Below, piece by piece: positions 17,751-26,112 of a DNA stretch of 64,000 bases; within the stretch, counting starts at the first letter, position 1, and each line of letters starts with the position of its first letter. The DNA lies in the NCBI GenBank assembly GCA_963781805.1, contig CAWAHF010000004.1, forward strand, positions 4,588,001 to 4,652,000. Reading direction: 5' to 3'. The notes beneath the pieces were generated by a model, which saw nothing but the letters and a program-made list of their open reading frames with translations, did not search any database and had not been told where the DNA came from. Both the position numbers and the translations under genes were made by a program. This stretch comes from JAFGPL01 sp963781805 (GTDB taxonomy: Bacteria; Bacteroidota; Bacteroidia; Bacteroidales; UBA10428).

Positions 17751-18818
17751 ATGATAGCAAAAACATGTCTAACTCTCGAATGGATTAATGAAGCCTCTGA
17801 AAAAAACAATAAGGCTGACAAAATTCTTGTGGAGAAAGTTATCCGTGCCTTAAGACTTTTAGAAGGCTTGGTAGAAAGTCAACTTAAGTTTGTTTTTAAA
17901 GGTGGTACTTCCTTAATGTTATTATTAGGGTCCATTAAAAGGCTATCCATCGACATTGATATTATCATGGATAAAAAAGTTTAATTGGATAAGTATTTTA
18001 AGAAAATAGTTGAAGATAAAGGTTTTAAACGATTTGAACTCCAAGAAAGAAGCACTTCCACTCATATTGAAAAAGCACACCATAAATTTTTCTATGAACC
18101 GGTTTATAAAACTGAACAAACTGAAGAATATATTTTGTTAGACATTTTGTTTGAAAAATCACTTTACAATAAAACTATACAAACTTCCATTGATTCAAAA
18201 TTTGTAAAACAAGAAGGCGAACCTTTAAAAGCAACCACACCCGATTTTGATAATATTTTGGGTGATAAACTAACTGCCTTTGCTCCAGAAACAACAGGTA
18301 TACCTTATGAAAGAAATGAGCAAAGTATGTCGATGGAAATAATGAAACAATTGTATGATGTTGGAAGTCTATTCACTAAATGTTCCGATGTTGAAGCAAT
18401 TAAAAAATCATTCCGGGATTTTGCTACTGACCAATTGAAGGATTGAAACTTAGGTGAGGATGTAAACTTAGTAGCCGATGATATTTATGATACAGCATTA
18501 ACGATATGTACACGAGGTAAATTCGGCAATGCAAAATTCATTGAACTTGAACAAGGTATTCGAAAAGTAAACGCGTTCATCTTTTCCGAGAGCTATCATA
18601 TTGAAAAGGCAATTACTGATGCTTCAAAAGCTGCATATTTAGCAACAATAGTAAAACACAATAAAAGTAAGGTTGAAAAATTCTCAAATGCACTGGAAAT
18701 TAAAGACTGGAATATTGAGCAACCTTTCAATACCAGGTTAAACAAACTTAAGAAATCAAATCCCGAAGCCTTTTATTATTGGTTCAGAATATATGAAATA
18801 GAAAAGGAAAATAACTAA
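17751..18818 (+). pseudogene. AbiEii/AbiGii-like nucleotidyltransferase toxin with two in-frame stops
   Basis: Type IV toxin of the DUF1814/AbiEii family. The first segment ends in the hallmark FKGGTSLMLLLGSIKRLSIDIDI (GGTS and DID are the nucleotidyltransferase signature). TAA at 17982-17984 interrupts it directly after IIMDKKV; TGA at 18444-18446 interrupts it again after FATDQLKD. The same frame is otherwise open from 17751 to 18818 with no shift, encoding about 355 codons, and the middle part has the expected DNILGDKLTAFAP and KQLYDVGSLF motifs. Its stop overlaps the next ATG (TAATG). Two nonsense codons of different kinds argue for decay instead of recoding. Confidence 0.78.
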
Positions 18819-19000
18819 TGACAAACGAAGAATTAAAAAAATTAGAAGACGACTTGTGGGCATCGGCCAATAACCTAAGAGCTAATTCCGACCTAAAATC
18901 GAGTGAATATGCCACACCTGTGCTGGGGATTATTTTCCTAAAATTTGCCGATAATAAATACAGTCGTTACGAAGAAGAAATTGAAAAAGAACACAAGTAA
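18818..19000 (+). pseudogene. Truncated type I restriction methyltransferase (HsdM N-terminus)
   Basis: Only 60 codons remain, encoding the start of an HsdM protein: KLEDDLWASANNLRAN, SSEYATPVLGIIFLKFADNKYSRYEEEI. Intact relatives are 450 residues or longer. The similarity ends at the stop at 18998-19000; the sequence after it shows no continuation in any frame. It belongs to a different HsdM subgroup from the intact fusion gene at 23757, so it is a remnant of a second restriction system, perhaps lost by deletion. Confidence 0.72.
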
Positions 19001-19055
19001 AGTCTGGAATCACGCCGCCCCCTGCTGGTCCAAGCTTGTAAAAAAAACTAAAACT

Positions 19056-19091
19056 GGTTCAAGTGTCTCACTTGGACCTTTTTGTTTTTTT
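19056..19091. terminator. Bidirectional rho-independent terminator
   Basis: Stem GGTTCAAGTG at 19056-19065 and CACTTGGACC at 19069-19078 with a TCT loop and one G-U pair, followed by a T-rich run at 19079-19091. On the other strand the upstream run of A at 19041-19047 gives a T-run for the HipBST operon, which ends at 19171. Confidence 0.72.
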
Positions 19092-19170
19092 GGAGAGGGT
19101 TTTGATCCTTCCCACTGTTGTTGGTATGCGAATGTGTTAATACCATCCCTGCGGTCTGTTTTCATTGAGT

Positions 19171-20124
19171 TTAATCATCCGGTTGATAGGAATAATTTAA
19201 ACCTAAAATTTCGATTCGTTTCTGTAGAAGCGTTTTATATTTTTTTTTCATCTCCGGGGTGAGAAAGCTTATTTCAATTAAACTGAACCATGAAGTAAGA
19301 GCTGTATTTATTGTACCCAATGTCTTTTCTATGATTTTGTCGGTTAGTCCACAACATTCTTTTCCAAAATAATTGATAAGGATATCTCTTTTTAAGTTTT
19401 TTTTCTTTCCTTTTAAAGGCAAGGCAATTTCTTCAATGTTTCCACTTAAAACGATAGAAGTATTTAGTAAATCATAGGCAGGGGAAAGTTCTACTTTGCG
19501 GTCATGAATGATAACAGAGTAATTTTTTAAGTGCATATCTTCGTTTCCAACCAGGAAATTAAAAAGCATCCGTTTAAATAACCGGGAATTCTCGATCGCC
19601 GGAAAGGTACAATACCTATGAATCAGCTTCACCAGTTTTTCCATAGAATAATTGTACTTGGTTTCGCGGCTCATTCCGGCTAACTGGGCAAAATCTTCAA
19701 CCGGTAATTTATCTTTCTGTCCTCTTCGGTCAAACCGTTTGATAAAGTATGTAAAGGAATTGTCTTTTGAATATAAAAGCCCATGCAATGGTACTTCTAT
19801 ACCAATGGTTGTTGCCAGACGCATTGTTAAATCTTCATTTTGAGGTAATTCAGGAAAAATATGGTGTTGAGGTTTAAGAATATATCTTCCTTTTTTATCG
19901 ACAATCTCGAACTGCCCTTCTTTAATTTTCAAAATAGCGCAAAGCTTGGGTTGAACACCCTGGATGGACATTTTATTAGCCCTTAGCATGGCTTCAGTTC
20001 TAAGTTGCGCTGCAGTATAATTTAGCAATTTAAGTTCTTTCAATTCAGAAGAAAGGAGTTTTAAACCTTTTTCACTATAAAGATTTTCGCCACAAAGTTG
20101 ATATGAAATAGGGCAACGGTTCAT
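19171..20124 (-). CDS. hipT: HipA-like kinase toxin subunit (HipT-like)
   Basis: 317-residue HipA-superfamily Ser/Thr kinase. A Gly-rich loop MSIQGVQPKL (about residue 52) contains the Ser equivalent to the autophosphorylated serine of HipA. Catalytic elements follow: YFIKRFDRRG, ED(F/A)QLAGM, FLVGNEDMHLKNYSVI (catalytic D/N) and LSPAYDLLN (metal-binding D). It lacks the HipA N-subdomain, which is encoded by the separate upstream gene at 20121, as in the HipBST systems where HipT is the toxin. Known HipT phosphorylates tryptophanyl-tRNA synthetase; the target here is unknown. It overlaps the HipS-like gene by four bases. All catalytic motifs appear intact. Confidence 0.85.
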   Translation of the reverse strand: MNRCPISYQLCGENLYSEKGLKLLSSELKELKLLNYTAAQLRTEAMLRANKMSIQGVQPKLCAILKIKEGQFEIVDKKGRYILKPQHHIFPELPQNEDLTMRLATTIGIEVPLHGLLYSKDNSFTYFIKRFDRRGQKDKLPVEDFAQLAGMSRETKYNYSMEKLVKLIHRYCTFPAIENSRLFKRMLFNFLVGNEDMHLKNYSVIIHDRKVELSPAYDLLNTSIVLSGNIEEIALPLKGKKKNLKRDILINYFGKECCGLTDKIIEKTLGTINTALTSWFSLIEISFLTPEMKKKYKTLLQKRIEILGLNYSYQPDD

Positions 20125-20435
20125 GCTGCAACTTCTTTTACTGTAACGTTGCCTACCAGATCATCACCTACAGCCACAAGCTGGGAAAAAAGATCATTAC
20201 GGTCTATTTTTCCAAATTTTAACAGACCTTCCAACTGATATCCTTCAGGAAGCAATCCGTCGAAAAACGGGGGGAAAGAATTAAATTCATAAACATGTTG
20301 AGAGACAGGCATGGTTAAAGAAATGGGAGGGCCTGAGTATCCTTTCAGGTACTCGAAACGGTATTCTTTACCGAACTGAAGTTCAGTAAGGGTACCTGCT
20401 TCAGTGTTATTTATTAGAACTTTAGCTTTTCTCAT
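20121..20435 (-). CDS. hipS: HipA N-terminal domain protein (HipS-like)
   Basis: 104-residue protein equal to the N-subdomain-1 of HipA kinases: KVLINNTEAGTLTEL, YRFEYLKGYSGPPISLTMPVS and FNSFPPFFDGLLPEGYQLEGLL, ending LVAVGDDLVGNVTV. In HipBST systems this piece (HipS) is a separate antitoxin-like subunit that neutralises HipT. Here it overlaps HipB upstream by 14 bases and HipT downstream by four bases, so translation is coupled. That the three parts are split genes and not a frameshifted hipA is supported by both overlaps and by clean termini. Confidence 0.82.
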   Translation of the reverse strand: MRKAKVLINNTEAGTLTELQFGKEYRFEYLKGYSGPPISLTMPVSQHVYEFNSFPPFFDGLLPEGYQLEGLLKFGKIDRNDLFSQLVAVGDDLVGNVTVKEVAA

Positions 20436-20658
20436 TTGTCATAATTTTATCCATTAGCGGACTTGTTAGCTTTACTTTTATATTAAGCACCGATAATATT
20501 TTCCGTAATGTATCGAGTTGTACAGTTTCTTTGCCCTTCTCAATATCAAAAACAGCAGTTTTACCAATACCTGCCATTTCAGCCAACTGAAGCTGTGTAA
20601 GTCCGGCTTCCTTACGATGTTTTCTTATAATTTCTGCCAGTGTTTTTGGTTCCAACAT
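20422..20658 (-). CDS. hipB: HipB-like helix-turn-helix repressor
   Basis: 78-residue Xre/Cro-type DNA-binding protein. The helix-turn-helix is clear: LAEIIRKHRKEAGLTQLQLAEMAGIGKTAVFDIEKGK, followed by TLRKILSVLNIKVKL, the short dimerising strand typical of HipB. It is the first gene of the HipBST operon. Upstream are three related palindromes (20662-20802) that would suit a dimeric repressor. It is expected to repress the operon, probably in a complex with the other subunits. Confidence 0.87.
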   Translation of the reverse strand: MLEPKTLAEIIRKHRKEAGLTQLQLAEMAGIGKTAVFDIEKGKETVQLDTLRKILSVLNIKVKLTSPLMDKIMTNEKS

Positions 20659-20661
20659 AAT

Positions 20662-20802
20662 TTATTGTTATAGCAGTAAAAATACAATAATTGAATTAAA
20701 ATAGCAAATCTATATGTTAAAAATTACTGTTATAAAGGTAAAAAAGGTAACTTTTGATCATATTATTAAGAGTGGAGAATTAAATTACTGCTATAGCAGT
20801 AT
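20662..20802 (-). promoter_or_regulatory. HipBST promoter region with three operator palindromes
   Basis: Three 18-bp sites match the pattern TTACTGCTATAGCAGTAA: 20662-20679 (two mismatches), 20724-20741 (four mismatches) and 20785-20802 (contains a perfect 16-bp palindrome at 20786-20801). A candidate -7 box, TAGATTTG on the minus strand (20705-20712), lies between sites one and two. The first site touches the hipB start, which fits autorepression by HipB. Confidence 0.75.
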
Positions 20803-21212
20803 ATATAGAGTAAATCGGAAATGGTTAGTATAGACAGTCAATAATTGGCAACTTATGCCAGCCGAAAGAGGTACATCTTATTTTGAAAATAAAAACTGTT
20901 TCCCGGCACCCAAACCGCAGCTTAACAATCTATTTTAATCATTTGTCCGAAAACCGCTACCGGGAGCGGTTGGAGGAGGGGAAATTTTTTAATATTTATT
21001 ATTAGTTTACCTGACAACATTCTTCATTAACCTTAAAAAATGAATACTGTTTAACAAATTTTCGTAAATTGGATGACAAAATTGAATAATCCTTTTCAAT
21101 AAAAGTAAAGTTTTTTGATTTTTGAGATTGTATAATTCAGAATTTTGGATTGAACTATTTTAATTACGACTTATCTTATGGTTTTGAAGTTATTTAAATA
21201 TGAATCGATTAT
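20803..21212. other. Intergenic region upstream of hsdR
   Basis: About 410 bp, AT-rich. A hairpin with arms ACCGCT (20953-20958) and AGCGGT (20965-20970) is the only clear structure. No convincing promoter consensus or gene is seen. Confidence 0.4.
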
Positions 21213-23744
21213 ATGCTAAATAACGAAGCATTCGCAAGAATAAGAATAAACAAATTGCTTGAAGAGGCAGGTTGGAGATTCTTTGACAATGATAAAGGCA
21301 AAGCAAATATACTACTTGAAAACCATGTAAAAATTACCCAAAAAGAGATTGATGCCTGGGGTAATGATTTTGAAAAGACAAAAAATGGTTCCTTAGACTT
21401 TTTATTGATAGATAACAATAATAAACCCATTTGTGTACTCGAGGCCAAAAAAGAGAGTTTGCACCCTTTGGTTGCAAAGGAACAAGCAAGAAAATATGCA
21501 AAAACTGTAGATGCACAATATATTATTCTTTCAAATGGGATTGTCCATTATTTTTGGGATTTGAAGAAAGGAAATCCAAAACCAATTTATAAATTTCCTT
21601 CCCCTGAAGAGATTGGAGCAATTAAGAACTGGAATCCTGACAGAAATGCTTTAGCAAATGAACCGGTTGAAGCCGATTTTATTGCCTTAGTCCAGATGCC
21701 TGATTATGCTGAAAGACCTGAATGGAATGGCAGCATAGAAAACAGCAAAAACTTTATTCGGAGAAACGGACTAAGATTTTTAAGGAAATACCAGTTAAAA
21801 GCGGTTAGAAGTTTACAAGCTGAAGTACGTGATGATAAAGATCGATTTCTTTTTGAAATGGCAACAGGAACAGGAAAAACACTTACTGCAGCTGCCGTCA
21901 TCAGGTTATTTTTAAGAACTAAAAATGCCAGGAGGGTACTGTTTCTGGTTGACAGGATTGAATTGGAGGATCAGGCATGGAAGGCTTTTACCAATTATCT
22001 GAAACCAGATTATAGCACATTTATCTATAAGGAACACAAAAATGACTGGCATAAAGCAGATATTGTAGTAACTACAATTCAATCATTGATGTTTGATAAC
22101 AAATATCGTTATCTTTTTTCTCCAACTGATTTTGATTTAATTATCTCTGATGAATCTCATCGCTCAATTTCGGGAAATGCAAGAGCTGTTTTTGAATATT
22201 TTCTTGGCTATAAGTTAGGCCTAACTGCTACCCCAAAAGACTATTTAAAAGGTGTTGATTTCGACAAAGTAAAAGATAATGATCCCAGAGAAATTGAACG
22301 CAGAATGTTGCGTGATACATATACTACTTTTGGATGTGAAGGTGGTGATCCAACATATCGTTATTCATTGCTGGATGGTGTTAAAGATGGTTTTCTGATC
22401 AATCCGATAGTCGTTGATGCACGGACAGAGATTACGACGCAATTACTCTCCGATAAAGGGTATGCTGTTTTGATAACTACTGAAGAAGGGGAAGATAATG
22501 AAACTTTTATTTCGCGGGATTTTGAAAAAAGATTCTTCTCAGAAAAAACAAACAGGGTATTTTGCAAAACCTTTTTAGAAAATGCCTTACATGACCCAAT
22601 AACAAATGAAATTGGAAAGACAATTTTATTTGCAGTAAGTCAAAATCATGCACGTAAACTCACTGAAATTTTAAATGAATTTGCCGAACAATTATTCCCA
22701 AATAAATACAATTCTGATTTTGCTGTGCAGGTTACATCGCAGGTTACAGATGCCCAACAGATGACTATTAATTTTGCTAATAACAATCTGAACGGGAAAA
22801 CAAGCTGGCTGGAAGGTTATAAAACAAGCAAAACAAGGGTATGTGTTACAGTTGGGATGATGACCACAGGATATGATTGCGAAGATATACTAAACCTGTG
22901 TATGACGCGACCCATCTTTAGTCCTACTGACTTTGTCCAGATTAAAGGCCGTGGAACGCGAAAATATACATTTGAATATAAGCATAAAAATGAATTAGGT
23001 GAAGAAGAGACCATACAATTCGAGAAAGAATTTTTTAAACTGTTCGATTTCTTTGCCAACTGCGAATATTTTGAAGAGAAATTCAATTACGACGAAAAAT
23101 TAAAACTTCCTCAAAAAATCGGAGGCATCGGTGAGGGTGGTAGTGGTGGTGTGGATATTGATAAGTACGCCAGTTTTATTCCTGATCCTTTAAAAATCTT
23201 AAATGAACAGCAGATTGGATTAGAAGGGATGAAAATTGATCGCAAACTCTTTCAAAAGTTTGAAGATCGCATAGTAATGGATGATATCATTAAACGAAAT
23301 GTGGAATTAGGCAACTGGGAACAAGTGGTTTCGCATATTCAAAACGAGATTTTCGATAAACCTGAAGAATACTTTAACCTTGAAAAATTGCGAAAAGCTG
23401 CAAAGATTGACCGTAAAGTATCAATCCGTGAAATGGTAGAAAAGGTTTTTGGCATTATCCCAAAATTCAAATCAAAGGATGAATTGCTGGAAGAAGAATT
23501 CGACAAATTCATTTCCATTTATCCGCCTGGAGAAGATGTAAATGTACGGGCTTTAAAGTATTTCTTTAAAGCATACATTGTTGACGGTGAAATACGAAAA
23601 ATTATTGAAGCCAAAGACTTTCATGCATTACAAACCAATCCAACGCTTACCATTTCGCAATTCAAGGAAGTGGCGACCAAATACAGGGAAATGATTCCGC
23701 TGTACATTAAAGATTACATTAATTTAGAGCGCTTTGCCGCTTAG
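21213..23744 (+). CDS. hsdR: Type I restriction endonuclease subunit R
   Basis: 843-residue motor and nuclease subunit. N-terminal PD-(D/E)XK nuclease: GSLDFLLID then CVLEAKKE (about residues 62-80). Helicase domain 1: ATGTGKTLTAAAV (Walker A, about 217) and LIISDESHRS (DEAD/DEAH-type box, about 312), with LFLVDRIEL. Helicase domain 2: TVGMMTTGYDCEDILNL and QIKGRGTRKY. The C-terminal part is helical with EEEFDKFISIYPPGEDVNVRAL, typical of the EcoEI-type R C-terminal domain. It cuts unmodified DNA after ATP-driven translocation. Followed after 12 nt by the modification-specificity fusion gene. Confidence 0.93.
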   Translation: MLNNEAFARIRINKLLEEAGWRFFDNDKGKANILLENHVKITQKEIDAWGNDFEKTKNGSLDFLLIDNNNKPICVLEAKKESLHPLVAKEQARKYAKTVDAQYIILSNGIVHYFWDLKKGNPKPIYKFPSPEEIGAIKNWNPDRNALANEPVEADFIALVQMPDYAERPEWNGSIENSKNFIRRNGLRFLRKYQLKAVRSLQAEVRDDKDRFLFEMATGTGKTLTAAAVIRLFLRTKNARRVLFLVDRIELEDQAWKAFTNYLKPDYSTFIYKEHKNDWHKADIVVTTIQSLMFDNKYRYLFSPTDFDLIISDESHRSISGNARAVFEYFLGYKLGLTATPKDYLKGVDFDKVKDNDPREIERRMLRDTYTTFGCEGGDPTYRYSLLDGVKDGFLINPIVVDARTEITTQLLSDKGYAVLITTEEGEDNETFISRDFEKRFFSEKTNRVFCKTFLENALHDPITNEIGKTILFAVSQNHARKLTEILNEFAEQLFPNKYNSDFAVQVTSQVTDAQQMTINFANNNLNGKTSWLEGYKTSKTRVCVTVGMMTTGYDCEDILNLCMTRPIFSPTDFVQIKGRGTRKYTFEYKHKNELGEEETIQFEKEFFKLFDFFANCEYFEEKFNYDEKLKLPQKIGGIGEGGSGGVDIDKYASFIPDPLKILNEQQIGLEGMKIDRKLFQKFEDRIVMDDIIKRNVELGNWEQVVSHIQNEIFDKPEEYFNLEKLRKAAKIDRKVSIREMVEKVFGIIPKFKSKDELLEEEFDKFISIYPPGEDVNVRALKYFFKAYIVDGEIRKIIEAKDFHALQTNPTLTISQFKEVATKYREMIPLYIKDYINLERFAA

Positions 23745-23756
23745 TATAGGAGCATT

Positions 23757-26102
23757 ATGTTAGATACAACTACGAAAAAGAGAATAGACGATTGCCGCGA
23801 TATTTTGGTGGGTAAATTACCCGATCCAAAAGCCCAGATTGAGCAAATTACCATTGCATTAATTTACAAGTTCATGGACGACATGGACAAGGAAGCTATT
23901 GAATTGGGCGCAAAAGCCAAATTCTTTTCGGGCGATTTTGAAAAATACAGCTGGGATAATCTTTTCGATACCAAAGTTACAGCCATTGAAATGCTGACAT
24001 TGTATTCCGAGGCAATTGTTAGCATGGAGAAAAACCCCAACATTCCACAATTATTCCGTGATATATTTAAAAATGCCTTTTTACCTTATCGCGATCCCGA
24101 AACACTAAAATTGTTTTTAAAAACCATTGGCGAATTTGAATACACACACAGCGAAAAATTAGGCGATGCTTTTGAATATTTGCTTTCGGTAATGGGTTCG
24201 CAGGGCGATGCAGGGCAATTCCGCACGCCACGGCATATTATTGATTTTATGGTGGCAGTAGTTGATCCAGGTAAAACAGATACAATTCTTGACCCTGCCT
24301 GTGGTACAGCAGGTTTTTTAATATCAGCCTTCAAACATATCACTAGTCAGGCTGAGCGGAGTGGTCAGTCCGAGCGGAGTCGAGGACTAACGCCCGATGA
24401 ACGCAAACGCCTGATTCAAAACTTTGTTGGGTATGATATTTCGCCCGATATGGTGCGTTTGAGTTTGGTAAACCTGTATTTGCACGGTTTTTCCGACCCA
24501 CATATTTGGGAATACGATACGCTTAGCAGCGAAGACCGCTGGAACGAAACCGCAGATGTTATTCTTGCCAATCCGCCCTTTATGAGTCCGAAAGGCGGAA
24601 TACGGCCACACAAAAAGTTTTCGATTAGCAGTAACCGCAGCGAAGTGCTGTTTGTCGATTACATTGTCGAACATCTTAATCCCAAAGGCAAAGCTGGTAT
24701 CATAGTACCCGAAGGGGTAATATTCCAAAGCGGAACGGCTTATAAAGATTTGCGAAAAATGCTGGTCGAAAATTACCTGTTTGCGGTGGTAAGTTTGCCG
24801 GCAGGGGTTTTTAATCCATACAGCGGGGTAAAAACATCCATATTGCTCATAGATAAAGAGTTTGCCAAAACCAACGAAGAAATATTGTTTGTAAAAATCG
24901 ACAACGATGGATATGGATTAGGTGCTCAACGAAATGCTATGAAAGGTGGCCAGTTAGACGATGCCATTATAGTTTTAAGACAATTCAAGGACGGTTCATT
25001 TACCGAATCAACATTAGCTCATTCAGTGCAAAAGTCTGAATTCGCTAAGAATGGAGATTATAATTTTAGTGGTGAGCGTTATAAAACAAACGAAATTTAT
25101 TCATCAGTTTACCCATTAATTGAACTAGGTGAAATATTAAAACTATCAAGTGGGAATGGGCTTACAAGCTCAAATATGAAAGTAGGTGATTATCCAGTTT
25201 ATGGTGGCAATGGTATTGCAGGTTGGCATTCTGAATATTTTATTGAAAAACCAACTATTGTAATCGGTAGAGTTGGAGCTTATTGTGGCTCCATTCACAT
25301 AACTAAGCCTTATTCGTGGATAACTGATAATGGTCTTTATGTAACAGAATATTTGAGAAATGATGTTAATCAAGATTTTCTTGCTTTAATGTTGAAAGTA
25401 TTGAATTTAAACAGATTTGCAAAAGTTGGTGGGCAACCTTCAATTTCTCAATCAACAGTTAAAGAACAAAAAATCCCCCTTCCCCCTTTATCCGTTCAGG
25501 AAGAAATAGTAGCCGAAATAGATGGCTATCAAAAAATAATTGATGGGGCAAAAATGGTTGTAGAAAACTACAAACCTAAAATTGATATTGATGCGGAATG
25601 GGAAATGGTGGAATTGGGTGAGGTCATTACACTTCAAAGAGGATATGATTTACCTAAACAGAACTGGAAGGATGGCAATTTTCCAATAGTGGGTTCGAAT
25701 GGAATAATAGGATTTCATAGTGAATATAAAGAACAAGGTCCAGGTGTGGTTACTGGACGAAGTGGGACTATTGGCAAAGTTCATTATATCGATTATGAGT
25801 TTTATTGGCCACACAACACATCATTGTTTGTTAAAGATTTTAAAGGGAATAATCCTAAATTCATAAAGTTTCTATTGGAAACATTAGACTTAAAAAGTCT
25901 TGGTGAAAGAACAGCTGCTGTTCCATCACTTGATAGGAAGAATGCATATAAATTGAAAGTATTTATTCCTCCTCTCGATAATCAGCGTAGCATTGTCTCC
26001 CAAATTGAAAAAGAGCAAGAATTGGTAAATGCCAACAAGCAACTGATTGAAATATTTGAACAAAAAATTAAAAATAGAATTGCAAAAGTTTGGGGTGAAT
26101 AA
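23757..26102 (+). CDS. hsdM: Type I modification methyltransferase fused to specificity subunit (HsdM-HsdS)
   Basis: 781-residue fusion. Residues 1-420 are an N6-adenine methyltransferase: DTILDPACGTAGFL (SAM binding, about 182) and ILANPPFMSP (catalytic NPPF, about 270). Residues about 440-781 contain two HsdS-type target-recognition domains, each ending in a helical spacer (LSVQEEIVAEIDGYQKII and LDNQRSIVSQIEKEQELV), so specificity and methylation are on one chain. RBS AGGAGC precedes ATG 23757. Residues 197-211 are encoded by a 45-nt palindromic repeat inserted in frame between the first SAM motif and GYDISPDM; relatives have a short variable linker there. Folding is probably tolerated. 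Confidence 0.9.
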   Translation: MLDTTTKKRIDDCRDILVGKLPDPKAQIEQITIALIYKFMDDMDKEAIELGAKAKFFSGDFEKYSWDNLFDTKVTAIEMLTLYSEAIVSMEKNPNIPQLFRDIFKNAFLPYRDPETLKLFLKTIGEFEYTHSEKLGDAFEYLLSVMGSQGDAGQFRTPRHIIDFMVAVVDPGKTDTILDPACGTAGFLISAFKHITSQAERSGQSERSRGLTPDERKRLIQNFVGYDISPDMVRLSLVNLYLHGFSDPHIWEYDTLSSEDRWNETADVILANPPFMSPKGGIRPHKKFSISSNRSEVLFVDYIVEHLNPKGKAGIIVPEGVIFQSGTAYKDLRKMLVENYLFAVVSLPAGVFNPYSGVKTSILLIDKEFAKTNEEILFVKIDNDGYGLGAQRNAMKGGQLDDAIIVLRQFKDGSFTESTLAHSVQKSEFAKNGDYNFSGERYKTNEIYSSVYPLIELGEILKLSSGNGLTSSNMKVGDYPVYGGNGIAGWHSEYFIEKPTIVIGRVGAYCGSIHITKPYSWITDNGLYVTEYLRNDVNQDFLALMLKVLNLNRFAKVGGQPSISQSTVKEQKIPLPPLSVQEEIVAEIDGYQKIIDGAKMVVENYKPKIDIDAEWEMVELGEVITLQRGYDLPKQNWKDGNFPIVGSNGIIGFHSEYKEQGPGVVTGRSGTIGKVHYIDYEFYWPHNTSLFVKDFKGNNPKFIKFLLETLDLKSLGERTAAVPSLDRKNAYKLKVFIPPLDNQRSIVSQIEKEQELVNANKQLIEIFEQKIKNRIAKVWGE
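24345..24389 (+). repeat. REP-like repeat inserted in frame inside hsdM
   Basis: 45 nt with two direct 17-bp copies at 24346-24362 and 24364-24380 (15 of 17 identical, pattern GTCAG-C-GAGCGGAGT) and flanking TAGTC (24344-24348) / GACTA (24385-24389). It encodes SQAERSGQSERSRGL without a stop. The same family is seen at 15477-15500. Confidence 0.75.
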
Positions 26103-26112
26103 ATACTTATTA

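Noticed and set aside
17751..17984. Separate short antitoxin gene
   Set aside because: Reads continuously in the same frame into the rest of the AbiEii gene past the TAA.
15982..18446. Alternative genetic code or stop readthrough
   Set aside because: Both TAA and TGA interrupt the decayed genes, and a frameshift is present too, while other genes use normal stops.
20121..20435. HipS/HipT as one hipA split by a frameshift
   Set aside because: Both genes have proper starts and overlapping stops, and the split matches known HipBST boundaries.
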